From NCBI RefSeq assembly GCF_007923265.1, contig NZ_VOJA01000001.1, forward strand, positions 186,001 through 250,000: 64,000 nucleotides of DNA, read 5' to 3'. The translations under genes were made by a program, and so were the position numbers. Below are positions 17,743 through 27,229 of the stretch, piece by piece; within the stretch, counting starts at the first letter, position 1; every line of letters starts with the position of its first letter. This DNA is from Francisella salimarina (lineage in GTDB: Bacteria; Pseudomonadota; Gammaproteobacteria; Francisellales; Francisellaceae). A model generated the notes under the pieces. The model was not told the origin of the DNA and did not search any database. It was given only the letters and a program-made list of their open reading frames with translations.

Positions 17743-18518
17743 AAAACTTTATCTTAAGCTCAAAAGTTTTTCATAAGAGGCATCATCCAAAGCAAAATTC
17801 TTTCAGATATAAATCATATTATATTATTTTGGACATGCTTAATCTTAAGCAAAGTAAGACTAGTTTTTTTAGTATCAATAAACCTAACTTGTATTCTTTC
17901 TATGATAAGGATCATGGTCTAAAAGATGGTTCAAGTAGTCTAAAATGGGCAACTAATTTATTAGACCAGCACAACCTTAAATATGATAAAATCAAATTGA
18001 TGACTATGCCTAGAGTTCTAGGATACTTATTTAACCCCGTTAGCTTTTGGCTTTGTTATAGTGAAAAAAAACTTGTAGCTGTGATAGCAGAAGTCAACAA
18101 CACATTCAAAGAAACTCATAGCTATATTTGCCACAACAATGGCAACGAAATTACAGATAAAACATGGTTCAAAGCAGAAAAAATATTTCATGTATCACCT
18201 TTTTATCCAAGACAAGGCTTTTATAAATTCAACTTCGCACTTGATTTTGATAATAATGCAAAAAATCAAGTTATTATCAATTACTATGATAATAATCAGC
18301 TCCAACTTGGTACAGCAATTAATGGTCAAATCAAACCTTTATCAAGTACAAACTTAGTCAAAGAATTTTTTAGATCTCCACTTCTAACTTTCAAAGTTAT
18401 CTATCTAATTCACTGGCAAGCTCTAAAAATCGTATTTAAACGCATAAAATATATTCCAAAACCTGAGCAGAAAAATATTCGAGTCAGTGTAGCTAATATT
18501 ATAAGTCCAAATAGTTAG
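17736..18518 (+). CDS. DUF1365 family protein
   Basis: Protein of 260 residues matching DUF1365. Typical segments are KVFHKRHHPKQNSFRYKSYY near the N-terminus, MTMPRVLGYLFNPVSFWLCY and VNNTFKETHSY in the middle, and EKIFHVSPFYPRQGFYKFNF further on. The biochemical function of DUF1365 is not established; it is nearly always encoded with the flavoprotein and the CFA-type methyltransferase seen here. The ATG lies inside the last codons of the preceding gene. A 129-base gap separates it from the next gene, so a second promoter is possible there. Confidence 0.82.
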   Translation: MVKNFILSSKVFHKRHHPKQNSFRYKSYYIILDMLNLKQSKTSFFSINKPNLYSFYDKDHGLKDGSSSLKWATNLLDQHNLKYDKIKLMTMPRVLGYLFNPVSFWLCYSEKKLVAVIAEVNNTFKETHSYICHNNGNEITDKTWFKAEKIFHVSPFYPRQGFYKFNFALDFDNNAKNQVIINYYDNNQLQLGTAINGQIKPLSSTNLVKEFFRSPLLTFKVIYLIHWQALKIVFKRIKYIPKPEQKNIRVSVANIISPNS

Positions 18519-18659
18519 ATTCCCGACAATATTTTACCCATATCAGAAATATAAAGCTTACTTATAAATTTATTAACAAAATTTAATATTCCAGCAATAT
18601 TACCTCAATATTTATTTGCTAATATTTACGTACAGAATAATCAACCTTTGCCTTTTGAA

Positions 18660-19823
18660 ATGTTTGAAAAAACCGTTAGAAAAAATTTATTAGAATCACT
18701 TAACAAATTAGAATGTGGTGAGCTATATTTAACAACTCCAGAAAACGAAACTATTTATACAAAAGGCGAAAAACAAGGTCCAACAGCCGATCTAAAACTA
18801 AAAGATTGGCGCACAGTAGTAAACTTACAACTAAAATCAGACATTGGATTTGCTGCTGATTATAGAGATGGTTACTGGGAAACATCAGATCTTAAATCTC
18901 TGATTCTACTAGGTTTAGTTAATGAAGAAGCATTTGGTCAATACATGAAGCCAAATTTTCTTTTTAAATTATTACAAAAACTTGGCTACCTTACTAAACG
19001 TAATAGCATCAAACAGAGTAAGAAAAACATCTACGATCATTACGACTTAGGTAATGACTTTTATAGTTTGTGGTTAGACAAAACCATGACTTATTCATCT
19101 GCGATGTACAAAAATCAAAATGAAACATTAGAGCAAGCACAAATCAATAAATACAAAAACATAATTGATAAATTTGATAAAAAAAATGGCTCAATCATTG
19201 AAGTTGGCTGTGGATGGGGGGGATTTGCTGAAACAGCCCTAAATAGTGGTGACTACACACTCAAAGGCATCACTCTATCGACAGAACAACACGACTATGC
19301 TACGAAGCGACTAGTTGGGAAAAAAGCTGATATAGTTATTGAAGATTACCGCATCCAAAGTGATAAATATGACTATATCGTTTCAATCGAGATGATCGAA
19401 GCAGTGGGTAGAGAATATTGGAACACATATTTTTCTAAGCTTAAATCACTACTTAAAGAAGATGGTAAGATTGTTATTCAAGCCATTGTCATTGATGATG
19501 CGCTTTTTGCGGATTATGCTAAAGGTACTGATATGATTAGAACCTTTATTTTTCCCGGTGGCTTCTTACCATCTATGGGACAAATTAATCTGGAACTCGA
19601 TAAGGTTGGTCTAAAATGTGTAGGTACTGAATCTTTTGCAAAAGATTATGCTAAAACTCTTGATGAATGGGACAGAAATTTCGTAAATGTAGAGCCTGAG
19701 CTAATAAAACTAGGTTTTGACAAGCGTTTTCAGAGAATGTGGCGTTTCTACTTAAACTCTTGTAGTGCTGCATTTACTCATGGGCGTATTGATGTTGTAC
19801 AGTTGGAGATTGTCCATGCTTAA
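18660..19823 (+). CDS. cyclopropane-fatty-acid synthase family methyltransferase
   Basis: SAM-dependent lipid methyltransferase, 387 residues from ATG 18660 (an in-frame TTG at 18648 is an alternative; neither has a clear ribosome binding site). It shows YDHYDLGNDFYSLWLDKTMT and YSSAMY, the CFA-synthase acceptor-binding region, and the SAM site IIEVGCGWGGFAETAL. FIFPGGFLPSMGQI and WRFYLNSCSAAF complete the family pattern. CFA synthases methylate double bonds of phospholipid acyl chains. In this cluster the enzyme may make a methylated or furan-type fatty acid rather than a cyclopropane one (inference from gene context in other bacteria). It overlaps the next gene by 8 bases. Confidence 0.87.
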   Translation: MFEKTVRKNLLESLNKLECGELYLTTPENETIYTKGEKQGPTADLKLKDWRTVVNLQLKSDIGFAADYRDGYWETSDLKSLILLGLVNEEAFGQYMKPNFLFKLLQKLGYLTKRNSIKQSKKNIYDHYDLGNDFYSLWLDKTMTYSSAMYKNQNETLEQAQINKYKNIIDKFDKKNGSIIEVGCGWGGFAETALNSGDYTLKGITLSTEQHDYATKRLVGKKADIVIEDYRIQSDKYDYIVSIEMIEAVGREYWNTYFSKLKSLLKEDGKIVIQAIVIDDALFADYAKGTDMIRTFIFPGGFLPSMGQINLELDKVGLKCVGTESFAKDYAKTLDEWDRNFVNVEPELIKLGFDKRFQRMWRFYLNSCSAAFTHGRIDVVQLEIVHA

Positions 19824-20334
19824 AAGACTACTAATATTTATCATTATTAGTTTTCCTTTATTCACTTACGCTGAAGAATTAACTTTGCAGCAAATAAAAT
19901 CTCAACAAGTACAACAAGTTGGTAAAATTCATTTTTCTAAATGGTTTTTTGATGTTTATGATGCTGAACTTTACACTCAAGATGGAAATTTTAATTGGGA
20001 TAAACCATTTTTACTAAAAATTCATTACCTTAGAAATATGGATGGGAAAACTATCTCTAAACATACTGTTAAAGAAATATCATACCAACATCCACAGCAA
20101 GTTAAGGCAAATTATCAAGAATATAGAGATACCTTTGATCATTTAATTCCCGATGTCCAAAACGGTACAAACCTGTACGGTTATATGGATGAAGATGGTA
20201 AAGGATATATATATTCAGACAATGGTCTAATTGGTCAAATACCAGACAAAGATCTTTCAAAATATTTTTTTGAAATATGGCTTAGCGATAACTCATCATA
20301 TCAAACATTGTCAAGACAATTGAGGGGCTTATGA
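19816..20334 (+). CDS. secreted chalcone-isomerase-like protein
   Basis: Protein of 172 residues with a type I signal peptide (LLIFIIISFPLFTYA). The mature part resembles the bacterial chalcone-isomerase-like (CHASRI) family: VGKIHFSKWFFDVYDAELYT, then FLLKIHYLRNMDGKTIS, and GYIYSDNGLIGQIPDKDLSK before a C-terminal segment FFEIWLSDNSSYQTLSRQL. Known fatty-acid-binding proteins share this fold. The start at 19816 has GGAG eight bases upstream and lies within the end of the preceding gene; a longer frame from 19765 would destroy the signal peptide. It overlaps the DUF3833 gene by 4 bases. Confidence 0.75.
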   Translation: MLKRLLIFIIISFPLFTYAEELTLQQIKSQQVQQVGKIHFSKWFFDVYDAELYTQDGNFNWDKPFLLKIHYLRNMDGKTISKHTVKEISYQHPQQVKANYQEYRDTFDHLIPDVQNGTNLYGYMDEDGKGYIYSDNGLIGQIPDKDLSKYFFEIWLSDNSSYQTLSRQLRGL

Positions 20335-20873
20335 AAAAATTAATATCTAGAATAGGAGTAATTATTATGGCATTAGGATTATTTGGATGCTCAGCTGATA
20401 TATCAAGTTACAAAGGAAACGGTCCAAAGCTTGACCTACAACAGTATTTACAAGGTAAAATTGTTGGCACAGGGATTATTCAAGACTATAAAGGAAAAGT
20501 CACTAAGCAGTTTGACTTCTCTGGAACTGCTAGCTGGAATGGTGATGTCGGCACATTTGATGAGCACATGGTCTACTATGACGGCCAAAAAGATCACCGT
20601 ATTTGGACGATTAAGAAAATTTCTGATAACTACTACGAAGGTACAACAGGCGACGTAATTGGTACTGCTAAAATCTATGTTGAAGGCAACGCTATGAACT
20701 GGCAATATCAAATGAATATCCCAGTTGGCGACAAAAAATACAAAATTAGCTTTGATGATTGGATGTACTTAATGAACGATGGTGTACTTATAAACAAAAA
20801 TACATTCAAAAAATTTGGACTAACAGTTGGTTCATTAACGCTATTTATGCATAAAGAAAAATCTGGAGAATAA
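20331..20873 (+). CDS. DUF3833 lipoprotein
   Basis: Lipoprotein of 180 residues; the lipobox is GLFGC with lipidated Cys20. The body is beta-rich and matches DUF3833: GKIVGTGIIQDYKGKVTKQF, GTASWNGDVGTFDEHMVY, and GDKKYKISFDDWMYLMNDGV. It is presumably anchored in a membrane facing the periplasm. Its function is unknown; it usually occurs in the same cluster as CFA-type methyltransferases. The start overlaps the preceding stop, and the SDR gene follows after 2 bases. Confidence 0.8.
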   Translation: MKKLISRIGVIIMALGLFGCSADISSYKGNGPKLDLQQYLQGKIVGTGIIQDYKGKVTKQFDFSGTASWNGDVGTFDEHMVYYDGQKDHRIWTIKKISDNYYEGTTGDVIGTAKIYVEGNAMNWQYQMNIPVGDKKYKISFDDWMYLMNDGVLINKNTFKKFGLTVGSLTLFMHKEKSGE

Positions 20874-20875
20874 CT

Positions 20876-21619
20876 ATGCAAAAATTTGCAGATAAAACTA
20901 TATGGTTAATTGGCGCAACAGATGGTATTGGTAATGCATTACTCAAGAAACTTGATAATTCAATACAAGCTAATTTTATAATATCAGCTCGTTCACTAGA
21001 CAAACTACAAAGCATATCTGCAAGTCTAAAAAATACTGCTCATACTGTTGATCTTGATGTGGCAGATTTTGAGAGCTTCAAAAAAGGAAGTGATATAGCT
21101 CTTAGCTATAATCCTGATTATATTATATATTTGCCCGCATTCTATGAACCTTCATTAATTGCTGACATTGCCATTTCAAATCTTAATAAAACTATCCAAA
21201 CTAACCTAACTGCTGTTTTTTACCTAATAAGATTTACGCTACCTTATCTCAAAAAAAATCCTAAATGTCAGCTAGCTATTACAGCTAGTGTCGCTGGCTA
21301 TATCGGTTTACCTAGATCACAACCTTATGCTGCTACTAAGGCTGGTGTTATAAATTTAGTTGAGAGCCTAAAAGCAGAAAATACTGAGCTTGATATCCGT
21401 CTAATAAATCCAAGCTTTGTTAAAACTAAACTTACTGACAAGAATAATTTTAAAATGCCAGTTCTACTTCAACCTGAAGAAGCTGCCCTTAGCATTATCA
21501 AAGGTTTAGAGTCAAATAAATTTGAGGTTCACTTTACAAAAAAATTCACTATAATTCTAAAACTTATTGCAACTTTACCTTACAAACTTTACTTTAAAAT
21601 TGCTAAAAAGATGATTTAG
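20876..21619 (+). CDS. short-chain dehydrogenase/reductase
   Basis: SDR-family enzyme of 247 residues. The cofactor site is TIWLIGATDGIGNALLKKL, a variant of TGxxxGIG; the catalytic residues are in ITASVAGYIG (Ser) and QPYAATKAG (Tyr and Lys in YxxxK). LQTNLTAVF corresponds to the conserved Asn region. It probably reduces or oxidises a lipid-type substrate in the cytoplasm. The gene lies 2 bases after the DUF3833 gene and 13 bases before the desaturase gene, so it is part of one transcript. Confidence 0.85.
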   Translation: MQKFADKTIWLIGATDGIGNALLKKLDNSIQANFIISARSLDKLQSISASLKNTAHTVDLDVADFESFKKGSDIALSYNPDYIIYLPAFYEPSLIADIAISNLNKTIQTNLTAVFYLIRFTLPYLKKNPKCQLAITASVAGYIGLPRSQPYAATKAGVINLVESLKAENTELDIRLINPSFVKTKLTDKNNFKMPVLLQPEEAALSIIKGLESNKFEVHFTKKFTIILKLIATLPYKLYFKIAKKMI

Positions 21620-21632
21620 AACCGGAGAAACC

Positions 21633-22463
21633 ATGGAAACACAATCTAATAAACTTACTATAATAGCTTTTGCTATTATGCATATTGCTTGCCTGGCAAT
21701 ATTTTTTGTAAATTATAATATTACTGCCTTAGTTGTATTTCTTGTTACATTTTCAGCTAGAACATTTGCTTTGACCGCTGGGTACCATCGCTACTTTGCA
21801 CACAAAGCTTTTCAGACTTCTAGAGTATTTCAATTTATTTTAGCATTAGTTGGAACTTGGGCATCTCAAAAAGGACCTCTTTGGTGGTCAGGTCATCATA
21901 GATATCATCATATTCATTCTGATAAAGACACAGATCTACACTCACCTAAAAACGGTATCTTCCAGTCGCATGTTGGCTGGGTTTTTGAATCTAGAAGTGA
22001 TCATGTTGATCCCAAGTTTACCAAAGACTGGATAGAATATCCTGAATTAGTTTGGTTAGATAAATATGACCATATTTCATTTGCTTTATATTTAGTAGGT
22101 CTCTTTGTTGTAGGTAGCCTAGTTAACCACTTCTTCCCCAACCTCGAAACATCCGGTTTAGCATTTGTATTCTGGGGCGGTATCTTAAGTACAGTATTGT
22201 TATATCACACTACATTTAGTGTTAATTCAATCTGTCATATTTTTGGCAAAAAAGATTATGAAACTTCAGATAATAGTCGTAATAATTGGTTCATAGCATT
22301 AATTACATTTGGTGAAGGGTGGCACAACAATCACCATAAATTTGCTTACTCTGTTAGAAATAATCTCAAAGCATGGCAAATTGATATTACATACATGATT
22401 CTTTGTGTATTGAGAAAATTTAGAATAGTATGGGGATTTAAAGAACCAAAGAAAACCGTTTAG
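21633..22463 (+). CDS. membrane fatty acid desaturase (acyl-CoA delta-9 type)
   Basis: Integral membrane di-iron desaturase of 276 residues. The three histidine boxes are complete: HRYFAHKAF, HHRYHHIHSD and HNNHHKF. Hydrophobic stretches at about residues 8-50 and 150-195 give four membrane spans. It should insert a double bond into a fatty acyl chain. A GGAG ribosome binding site precedes the ATG. It is the last gene of the cluster, converging on rnr with 22 bases between the stops. Together with the CFA-type methyltransferase and flavoprotein it suggests a pathway for an unusual membrane lipid (inference). Confidence 0.9.
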   Translation: METQSNKLTIIAFAIMHIACLAIFFVNYNITALVVFLVTFSARTFALTAGYHRYFAHKAFQTSRVFQFILALVGTWASQKGPLWWSGHHRYHHIHSDKDTDLHSPKNGIFQSHVGWVFESRSDHVDPKFTKDWIEYPELVWLDKYDHISFALYLVGLFVVGSLVNHFFPNLETSGLAFVFWGGILSTVLLYHTTFSVNSICHIFGKKDYETSDNSRNNWFIALITFGEGWHNNHHKFAYSVRNNLKAWQIDITYMILCVLRKFRIVWGFKEPKKTV

Positions 22464-22485
22464 ATTAAATATTTATAGAATAAAT

Positions 22486-24777
22486 TTATTGAGCTGCTTT
22501 TGTTTTTGCTTTTTTTCTACGTCTAGCTCTTTTTTTCTTAGCCTTATTAGGTTTTTTTGACTTCTTGGGATATGGCTTATCATTATCTTTATCTAAATTT
22601 GGCTTACGTGGATCATATAATTCAAAATCTATGTGGATTCTTTCTAAATCTGCTCTGACAACTCTTACAGTAATATCTTGACCAATCTTATAAACTTTAT
22701 GAGTTCTCTTACCAATCAATATATCTTTAGCTTCATCATAAATATAATAATCCCCTGGAATAGCAGAAACGTGTATCAAGCCTTCTATATACATATCTTT
22801 TAGCTCAGCAAATAGACCTAAGCCATTAACATGCTTAACTTGAGCCTCCAAAACATGACCAATATAGTCTTGCATGAAATAGCATTTCAACCAGCTCTCA
22901 ACTTGCTTTGATGCACCATCTGCATTTCGTTCTTGATTAGAGGCATTCTCACAAATATTTGCTAATTCAGAAGACTTATAATCAGCACCACCATGCTCAT
23001 ATTCGCCAATAATTGATTTAATTATTCTGTGTACTACTAAGTCAGGATATCTTCGAATTGGCGATGTAAAATGAGTATATTCACTATATGCCAATCCAAA
23101 GTGTCCATCATTATTTATACTGTACACCGCTTGATTCATGCTACGCAAAGTCATCATCTGAATATCATCATAATCAGGACGATCCTTTATGCTATCTAAC
23201 ATTTCTGCCAAAGCCTTTGGTGTAACTTTGCCATTTTTACCATATGCAAGATGTATACCATGCTTAGCAAGATACTTCTTAAGAGTCTCCATCCTATCTT
23301 CTTTAGGCTCACTATGAACTCTAAATGGCGATGTTTTTTTATGCTTAATGGTGAATTTAGCTGCTGCAACGTTTGCCACAAGCATACACTCTTCTATTAA
23401 TCTATGCGCATCATTACGATGTCTTGGTACTATTGACTCAATATGATTATGCTCATTTAATATTATTTGTGTTTCAACGGTATCAAAGTCTATAGCACCT
23501 CGCTCTTGCCTAGCTCCATGTAGCACTTTATACAACTCATATAAATCAAATAGATTTGGTATCAACTCAGGAGTTTTATCAACTATAGAGTTTTGTTTCT
23601 TCTCTAAAAGTTTTGCAACCTCTGTATAAGTTAAGCGCGCCTTTGAGTTTATTACTGCAGAATAGAACTTGTATCTAGAAAGCTTACCAGTTTTAGATAT
23701 GTTCATCTCACAAACTAGAGAATATCTATCCTCATTAGGTTTTAACGAACATAATCCATTTGATAACTTCTCTGGTAACATCGGAATAACATATCCAGGA
23801 AAATAAACAGAAGTTGAGCGACGCTTTGCATCCAAATCTAGGCCTGAATCTTTCTCAACATAGTTTGACACATCTGCAATCGCGACATATAGTTTCCAGC
23901 TACCACTTTTAGTCTTGTGTGCATAAACAGCATCATCAAAATCTTTGGCATCTTCACCATCGATAGTTACAAAATTTTCATTACGCAAATCAACTCTATT
24001 ACCAACAATCACATCATCAGAAATATTATCTAAATAGCGCAAAGCCTTTTTGCTCCACTGTTCTATTAAGTCATATTTCTGTGTTGCCATCATCATTGCT
24101 TCTTTAACTGGAGATACTGCTTCAACCTCTTGCTTAAACTTAGCTACAGCTGCACTATTTATACTAGGATAAACAACAATCTCGGCCTCAATTAGAGAAT
24201 TGTGTTCTATTTTCTGCCTCGGTGGTAATAGCACTATATCACTTGTCATACTCTTACTTATCGGCTTAATAAAATCACAATCAAAACTCTTATAGTAGTA
24301 TCCAGTGATGGTTTTTTGTGATCTTGAAACTATTGTTTTAATTTCTGCATCTATTCGACCACGTTTATTAAGTCCAAGAACTTTAGCTGTTACTTCATCA
24401 CCAGCCATTACCATTTTTGTCTGATGAGATACAATTCCAACCTTAGTATTTAAAGTATGGCTAAATAACTCTAAACGGGAGTCTCTATCAGCTGTTACTT
24501 TAGATGTTATATATATTGGCGTCATTTCTGGTAGATTATAGTATGATTTGTCTTTTTCTAACTGTCCATCTCTAACCATTGCACCTAAACGATTTACAAG
24601 ACCATCAAAAAGATTTTTTTTAAAAATTTCTAAAGCATTTGCGATGTTTTCTATACTAACAGGAATATTAGTATCTTTTATATATTTTAGAATCACTTCT
24701 CTACTTGGAATTGGATTCTCGTACTTTTGTGCTTCGACATCCCTATTAGGATCATTATGTATATTATATTTACTCAC
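22486..24777 (-). CDS. rnr: ribonuclease R
   Basis: RNB-family 3'-5' exoribonuclease of 763 residues. It degrades structured RNA, including rRNA and mRNA fragments. An N-terminal winged-helix-like region is followed by cold-shock domains, then the catalytic RNB core with VTIDGEDAKDFDDAVYAH and FTSPIRRYPDLVVHRI. An S1 domain (HVLEAQVKHVNGLGLFAELK) and a strongly basic tail (KKPNKAKKKRARRRKKAKTK) end the protein. The length and domain order are those of RNase R rather than RNase II. It overlaps truB by 8 bases and is the last gene of a five-gene operon. Confidence 0.95.
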   Translation of the reverse strand: MSKYNIHNDPNRDVEAQKYENPIPSREVILKYIKDTNIPVSIENIANALEIFKKNLFDGLVNRLGAMVRDGQLEKDKSYYNLPEMTPIYITSKVTADRDSRLELFSHTLNTKVGIVSHQTKMVMAGDEVTAKVLGLNKRGRIDAEIKTIVSRSQKTITGYYYKSFDCDFIKPISKSMTSDIVLLPPRQKIEHNSLIEAEIVVYPSINSAAVAKFKQEVEAVSPVKEAMMMATQKYDLIEQWSKKALRYLDNISDDVIVGNRVDLRNENFVTIDGEDAKDFDDAVYAHKTKSGSWKLYVAIADVSNYVEKDSGLDLDAKRRSTSVYFPGYVIPMLPEKLSNGLCSLKPNEDRYSLVCEMNISKTGKLSRYKFYSAVINSKARLTYTEVAKLLEKKQNSIVDKTPELIPNLFDLYELYKVLHGARQERGAIDFDTVETQIILNEHNHIESIVPRHRNDAHRLIEECMLVANVAAAKFTIKHKKTSPFRVHSEPKEDRMETLKKYLAKHGIHLAYGKNGKVTPKALAEMLDSIKDRPDYDDIQMMTLRSMNQAVYSINNDGHFGLAYSEYTHFTSPIRRYPDLVVHRIIKSIIGEYEHGGADYKSSELANICENASNQERNADGASKQVESWLKCYFMQDYIGHVLEAQVKHVNGLGLFAELKDMYIEGLIHVSAIPGDYYIYDEAKDILIGKRTHKVYKIGQDITVRVVRADLERIHIDFELYDPRKPNLDKDNDKPYPKKSKKPNKAKKKRARRRKKAKTKAAQ

Positions 24778-25678
24778 TTATGAATATATCCTGGTCAAAA
24801 AATTTTTTACTTATTAACTTACCTTTATCAAACTCTGCTATAGCAACAAACTTCTCATCATCATATATCCTGACCGTTCCATCAAGATGAGGTTTGTCAG
24901 CGAAGAGTCCTCTTTTGTATAAATCATCTTTTTCTTCTTCTACTAAAGAGTATATTGGCTTGTCAATAAATACACTCTCTACACTAGCTATACTAGCAAG
25001 TTTTTGTTCAAAACTTAAATCTTTTAAGTTATCTAAGTCATGAGCAGCCTCAATTCCAAAAGGTCCGCTTTGGGTTCTTTGCAGAGCAGACAAATGTCCA
25101 CCACAGCCTAAAACTTTTCCAATATCTATAGCTAGACTACGAATATATGTGCCCTTTGAACATTTAACTCTTATTTCTAATGAATCTGTATTAAACTCCA
25201 GTAACTCTAACTCATATATACAGATATTACGCGGCTTAACCTCAACGGTTTTACCCTCTCTAGCTAGCTTATAGAGAGGTTGTCCATTATACTTCAAAGC
25301 TGAATACATTGGAGGGATTTGAACTATGTTCCCCCGAAAATCTCTCAAAACTGTTTCTAGGTACTCTGCCGACAATTCTGGAATATTAGCATTTCTTGCC
25401 ACTATTTCACCCTCAGCATCTCCACTATCTGTTTCAACACCCAGCTTAATAGTTGCAATATATTCCTTATCAGAGTCTAAAAGGTATTGTGCTATTTTAG
25501 TGGCTCTACCAAAGCATATAGGCAGAACTCCTGTTGCCATAGGATCTAAGGTTCCTGTATGACCTGCTTTTTGAGCATTAAATATATACTTTAATTGCTG
25601 TAAAACTTTATTTGAACTAAGACCTTGAGTCTTATTTATGACAATCACACCATTGAGATTTAATCTATTTTTTTTCAT
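24770..25678 (-). CDS. truB: tRNA pseudouridine-55 synthase
   Basis: TruB of 302 residues. It converts U55 of tRNAs to pseudouridine. INKTQGLSSNKVLQQLKYIF and AGHTGTLDPMATGVLPICFG carry the catalytic aspartate; IPPMYSALKYNGQPLYKLAR and CSKGTYIRSLAIDIG are the other TruB motifs. It overlaps rnc by 14 bases upstream and rnr by 8 bases downstream, so these genes are translated from one message. TruB is more often encoded next to rbfA and infB; its position between rnc and rnr groups it with RNA-processing genes. Confidence 0.95.
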   Translation of the reverse strand: MKKNRLNLNGVIVINKTQGLSSNKVLQQLKYIFNAQKAGHTGTLDPMATGVLPICFGRATKIAQYLLDSDKEYIATIKLGVETDSGDAEGEIVARNANIPELSAEYLETVLRDFRGNIVQIPPMYSALKYNGQPLYKLAREGKTVEVKPRNICIYELELLEFNTDSLEIRVKCSKGTYIRSLAIDIGKVLGCGGHLSALQRTQSGPFGIEAAHDLDNLKDLSFEQKLASIASVESVFIDKPIYSLVEEEKDDLYKRGLFADKPHLDGTVRIYDDEKFVAIAEFDKGKLISKKFFDQDIFISE

Positions 25679-26357
25679 GTAAGCCTTGTTGTGATAGTAT
25701 TTGTATCATCTTCTCAGCAGCTTTCTGCTCAGCTTTTTTTCGCGATGTACCTTTTGCACTAACTTCAATATTTAAATCATTAGACAATGCTTTCACTGTA
25801 AACTCTTGTTCATGGTCTTTACCGTCGATAGTTTCAATACTATACTCAGGAAGACTTAAACCATTTTGCAATAGGATTTCTTGTAACTTAGACTTACCAT
25901 CTTTGACTTTTACATCATCCAAGTTAAGAGTTGATATAACTGGCTTGTACCAGTTTAGTATAACCTTTTTAACAGTAGCAAAATCACTATCTAAATAAAT
26001 TGCCCCAATAATAGCTTCAAATACATCTTCTAATATTTTTTCTCGCTTATGTCCACCTTGTTCACTAGCACCTAAGATAATATATTCATCCAACTTAAAA
26101 TTTAGAGCTAAATTTGCTAAAGTTACTCCTTTAACTAGCTTAGACCTAATTTGTGAGAGCTTGCCCTCTGCTAAATCTGGAAACTCTAAATACAACGCTT
26201 CGGCAATTACAAATCCCAAAATAGAATCTCCCAAAAACTCTAATCTTTCATAGTTTTTCTTTGTTTTACTACGATGAGTTAATGCTCTGACCAAGAGAGT
26301 ATAATTTTTGAAGTTATAACCAAGAATTTTATATAATCGAGAATATTCAGGAATCAT
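25665..26357 (-). CDS. rnc: ribonuclease III
   Basis: RNase III of 230 residues. It cuts double-stranded RNA in rRNA and mRNA processing. The catalytic signature is YERLEFLGDSILGFVIAEAL; the second metal-binding region is KILEDVFEAIIGAIYLD. A C-terminal double-stranded RNA-binding domain begins near residue 155 (DGKSKLQEILLQNGLSLPEY) and ends with SRKKAEQKAAEKMIQIL. It lies 4 bases after lepB, the same lepB-rnc order as in E. coli and many gammaproteobacteria, where era usually follows; here truB follows instead. Confidence 0.96.
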   Translation of the reverse strand: MIPEYSRLYKILGYNFKNYTLLVRALTHRSKTKKNYERLEFLGDSILGFVIAEALYLEFPDLAEGKLSQIRSKLVKGVTLANLALNFKLDEYIILGASEQGGHKREKILEDVFEAIIGAIYLDSDFATVKKVILNWYKPVISTLNLDDVKVKDGKSKLQEILLQNGLSLPEYSIETIDGKDHEQEFTVKALSNDLNIEVSAKGTSRKKAEQKAAEKMIQILSQQGLHEKK

Positions 26358-26361
26358 TTAT

Positions 26362-27225
26362 TTAAAAGACCTTACCAATTTCACTCCAACGAACTTTTTT
26401 ATCAACCTTATCCCAGCTCATCCATACAATCTTTGCTTTACCTACAAGATCCTTCTCAGAAACAAAACCCCAATAACGACTATCTTCACTATTATCTCTG
26501 TTATCTCCCATTACGAAGTAATGTCCAGCAGGTACTTTAAGATTTTCAAAATCAGTACCTTTTACGGATTCAATCCAATCAACTTGATGCTTAACACCAT
26601 CAAGATTTTCAGTACAAATTGTATCACCACTGCCATTAGCTAATGATTGATTGTAATAATTAATAGCATCTTTATCACAATTTGTGTACTCAAGTTTTTT
26701 ACCATTAATCGTCAACATCTTATTCTTGTAAGAAATCACATCTCCAGGTACACCAACGACTCTTTTGACAAAATCTACACTTGGATTAACTGGAAAGTGA
26801 AACACTAAAATGTCGCCTCTTTTAGGCTCACCTGTTTTTATCAGAGTTTCATTAGTAAAAGGTGCTCGAATACCATAAGCAGCTTTATTAACAAATATAA
26901 AATCTCCAACAGGTAGTGTTGGTGTCATAGATGCTGTAGGGATAAGAAAGTTCCCTATTAGAAATGTTCTAAGCAAAAAAACCACCAAGAATACACTAAA
27001 CAAGGATCTTGCTTGATCTGCTATCAAAGGAGCCTTAAGGCCACTGTCCTTATAGAACTGACGCTTCTGTTTCTTAGATAAACCCTTTAATTCCTTGGCA
27101 TAAGGCTTTAATCTTGGCCTTTGAAAAAAAAGTAGGTCCATCAAATAAATTAGACCACTTGCTATAGTTAAAAACAGTAGCCAAAAAGTAAAACCTAGGC
27201 TTAGGATATAGTTCAATAGTTCCAT
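26362..27225 (-). CDS. lepB: signal peptidase I
   Basis: LepB of 287 residues. It removes signal peptides at the outer face of the inner membrane. Two N-terminal hydrophobic segments are present (residues about 7-27, and SLFSVFLVVFLLRTFLIGNF). The catalytic serine is in PTASMTPTLPVGD, the general-base lysine in VDFVKRVVGVPGDVI, and the C-terminal box is GDNRDNSEDSRYWGFV. The gene follows the response regulator gene by only 4 bases, so expression of the signal peptidase is tied to that regulator's transcript. The usual upstream neighbour lepA is not here. Confidence 0.96.
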   Translation of the reverse strand: MELLNYILSLGFTFWLLFLTIASGLIYLMDLLFFQRPRLKPYAKELKGLSKKQKRQFYKDSGLKAPLIADQARSLFSVFLVVFLLRTFLIGNFLIPTASMTPTLPVGDFIFVNKAAYGIRAPFTNETLIKTGEPKRGDILVFHFPVNPSVDFVKRVVGVPGDVISYKNKMLTINGKKLEYTNCDKDAINYYNQSLANGSGDTICTENLDGVKHQVDWIESVKGTDFENLKVPAGHYFVMGDNRDNSEDSRYWGFVSEKDLVGKAKIVWMSWDKVDKKVRWSEIGKVF

Positions 27226-27229
27226 GAAA

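Noticed and set aside
18570-18625. Repeated AATATT units before the CFA-type methyltransferase gene
   Set aside because: Short AT-only repeats are expected at this base composition; no regular spacing or promoter could be established.
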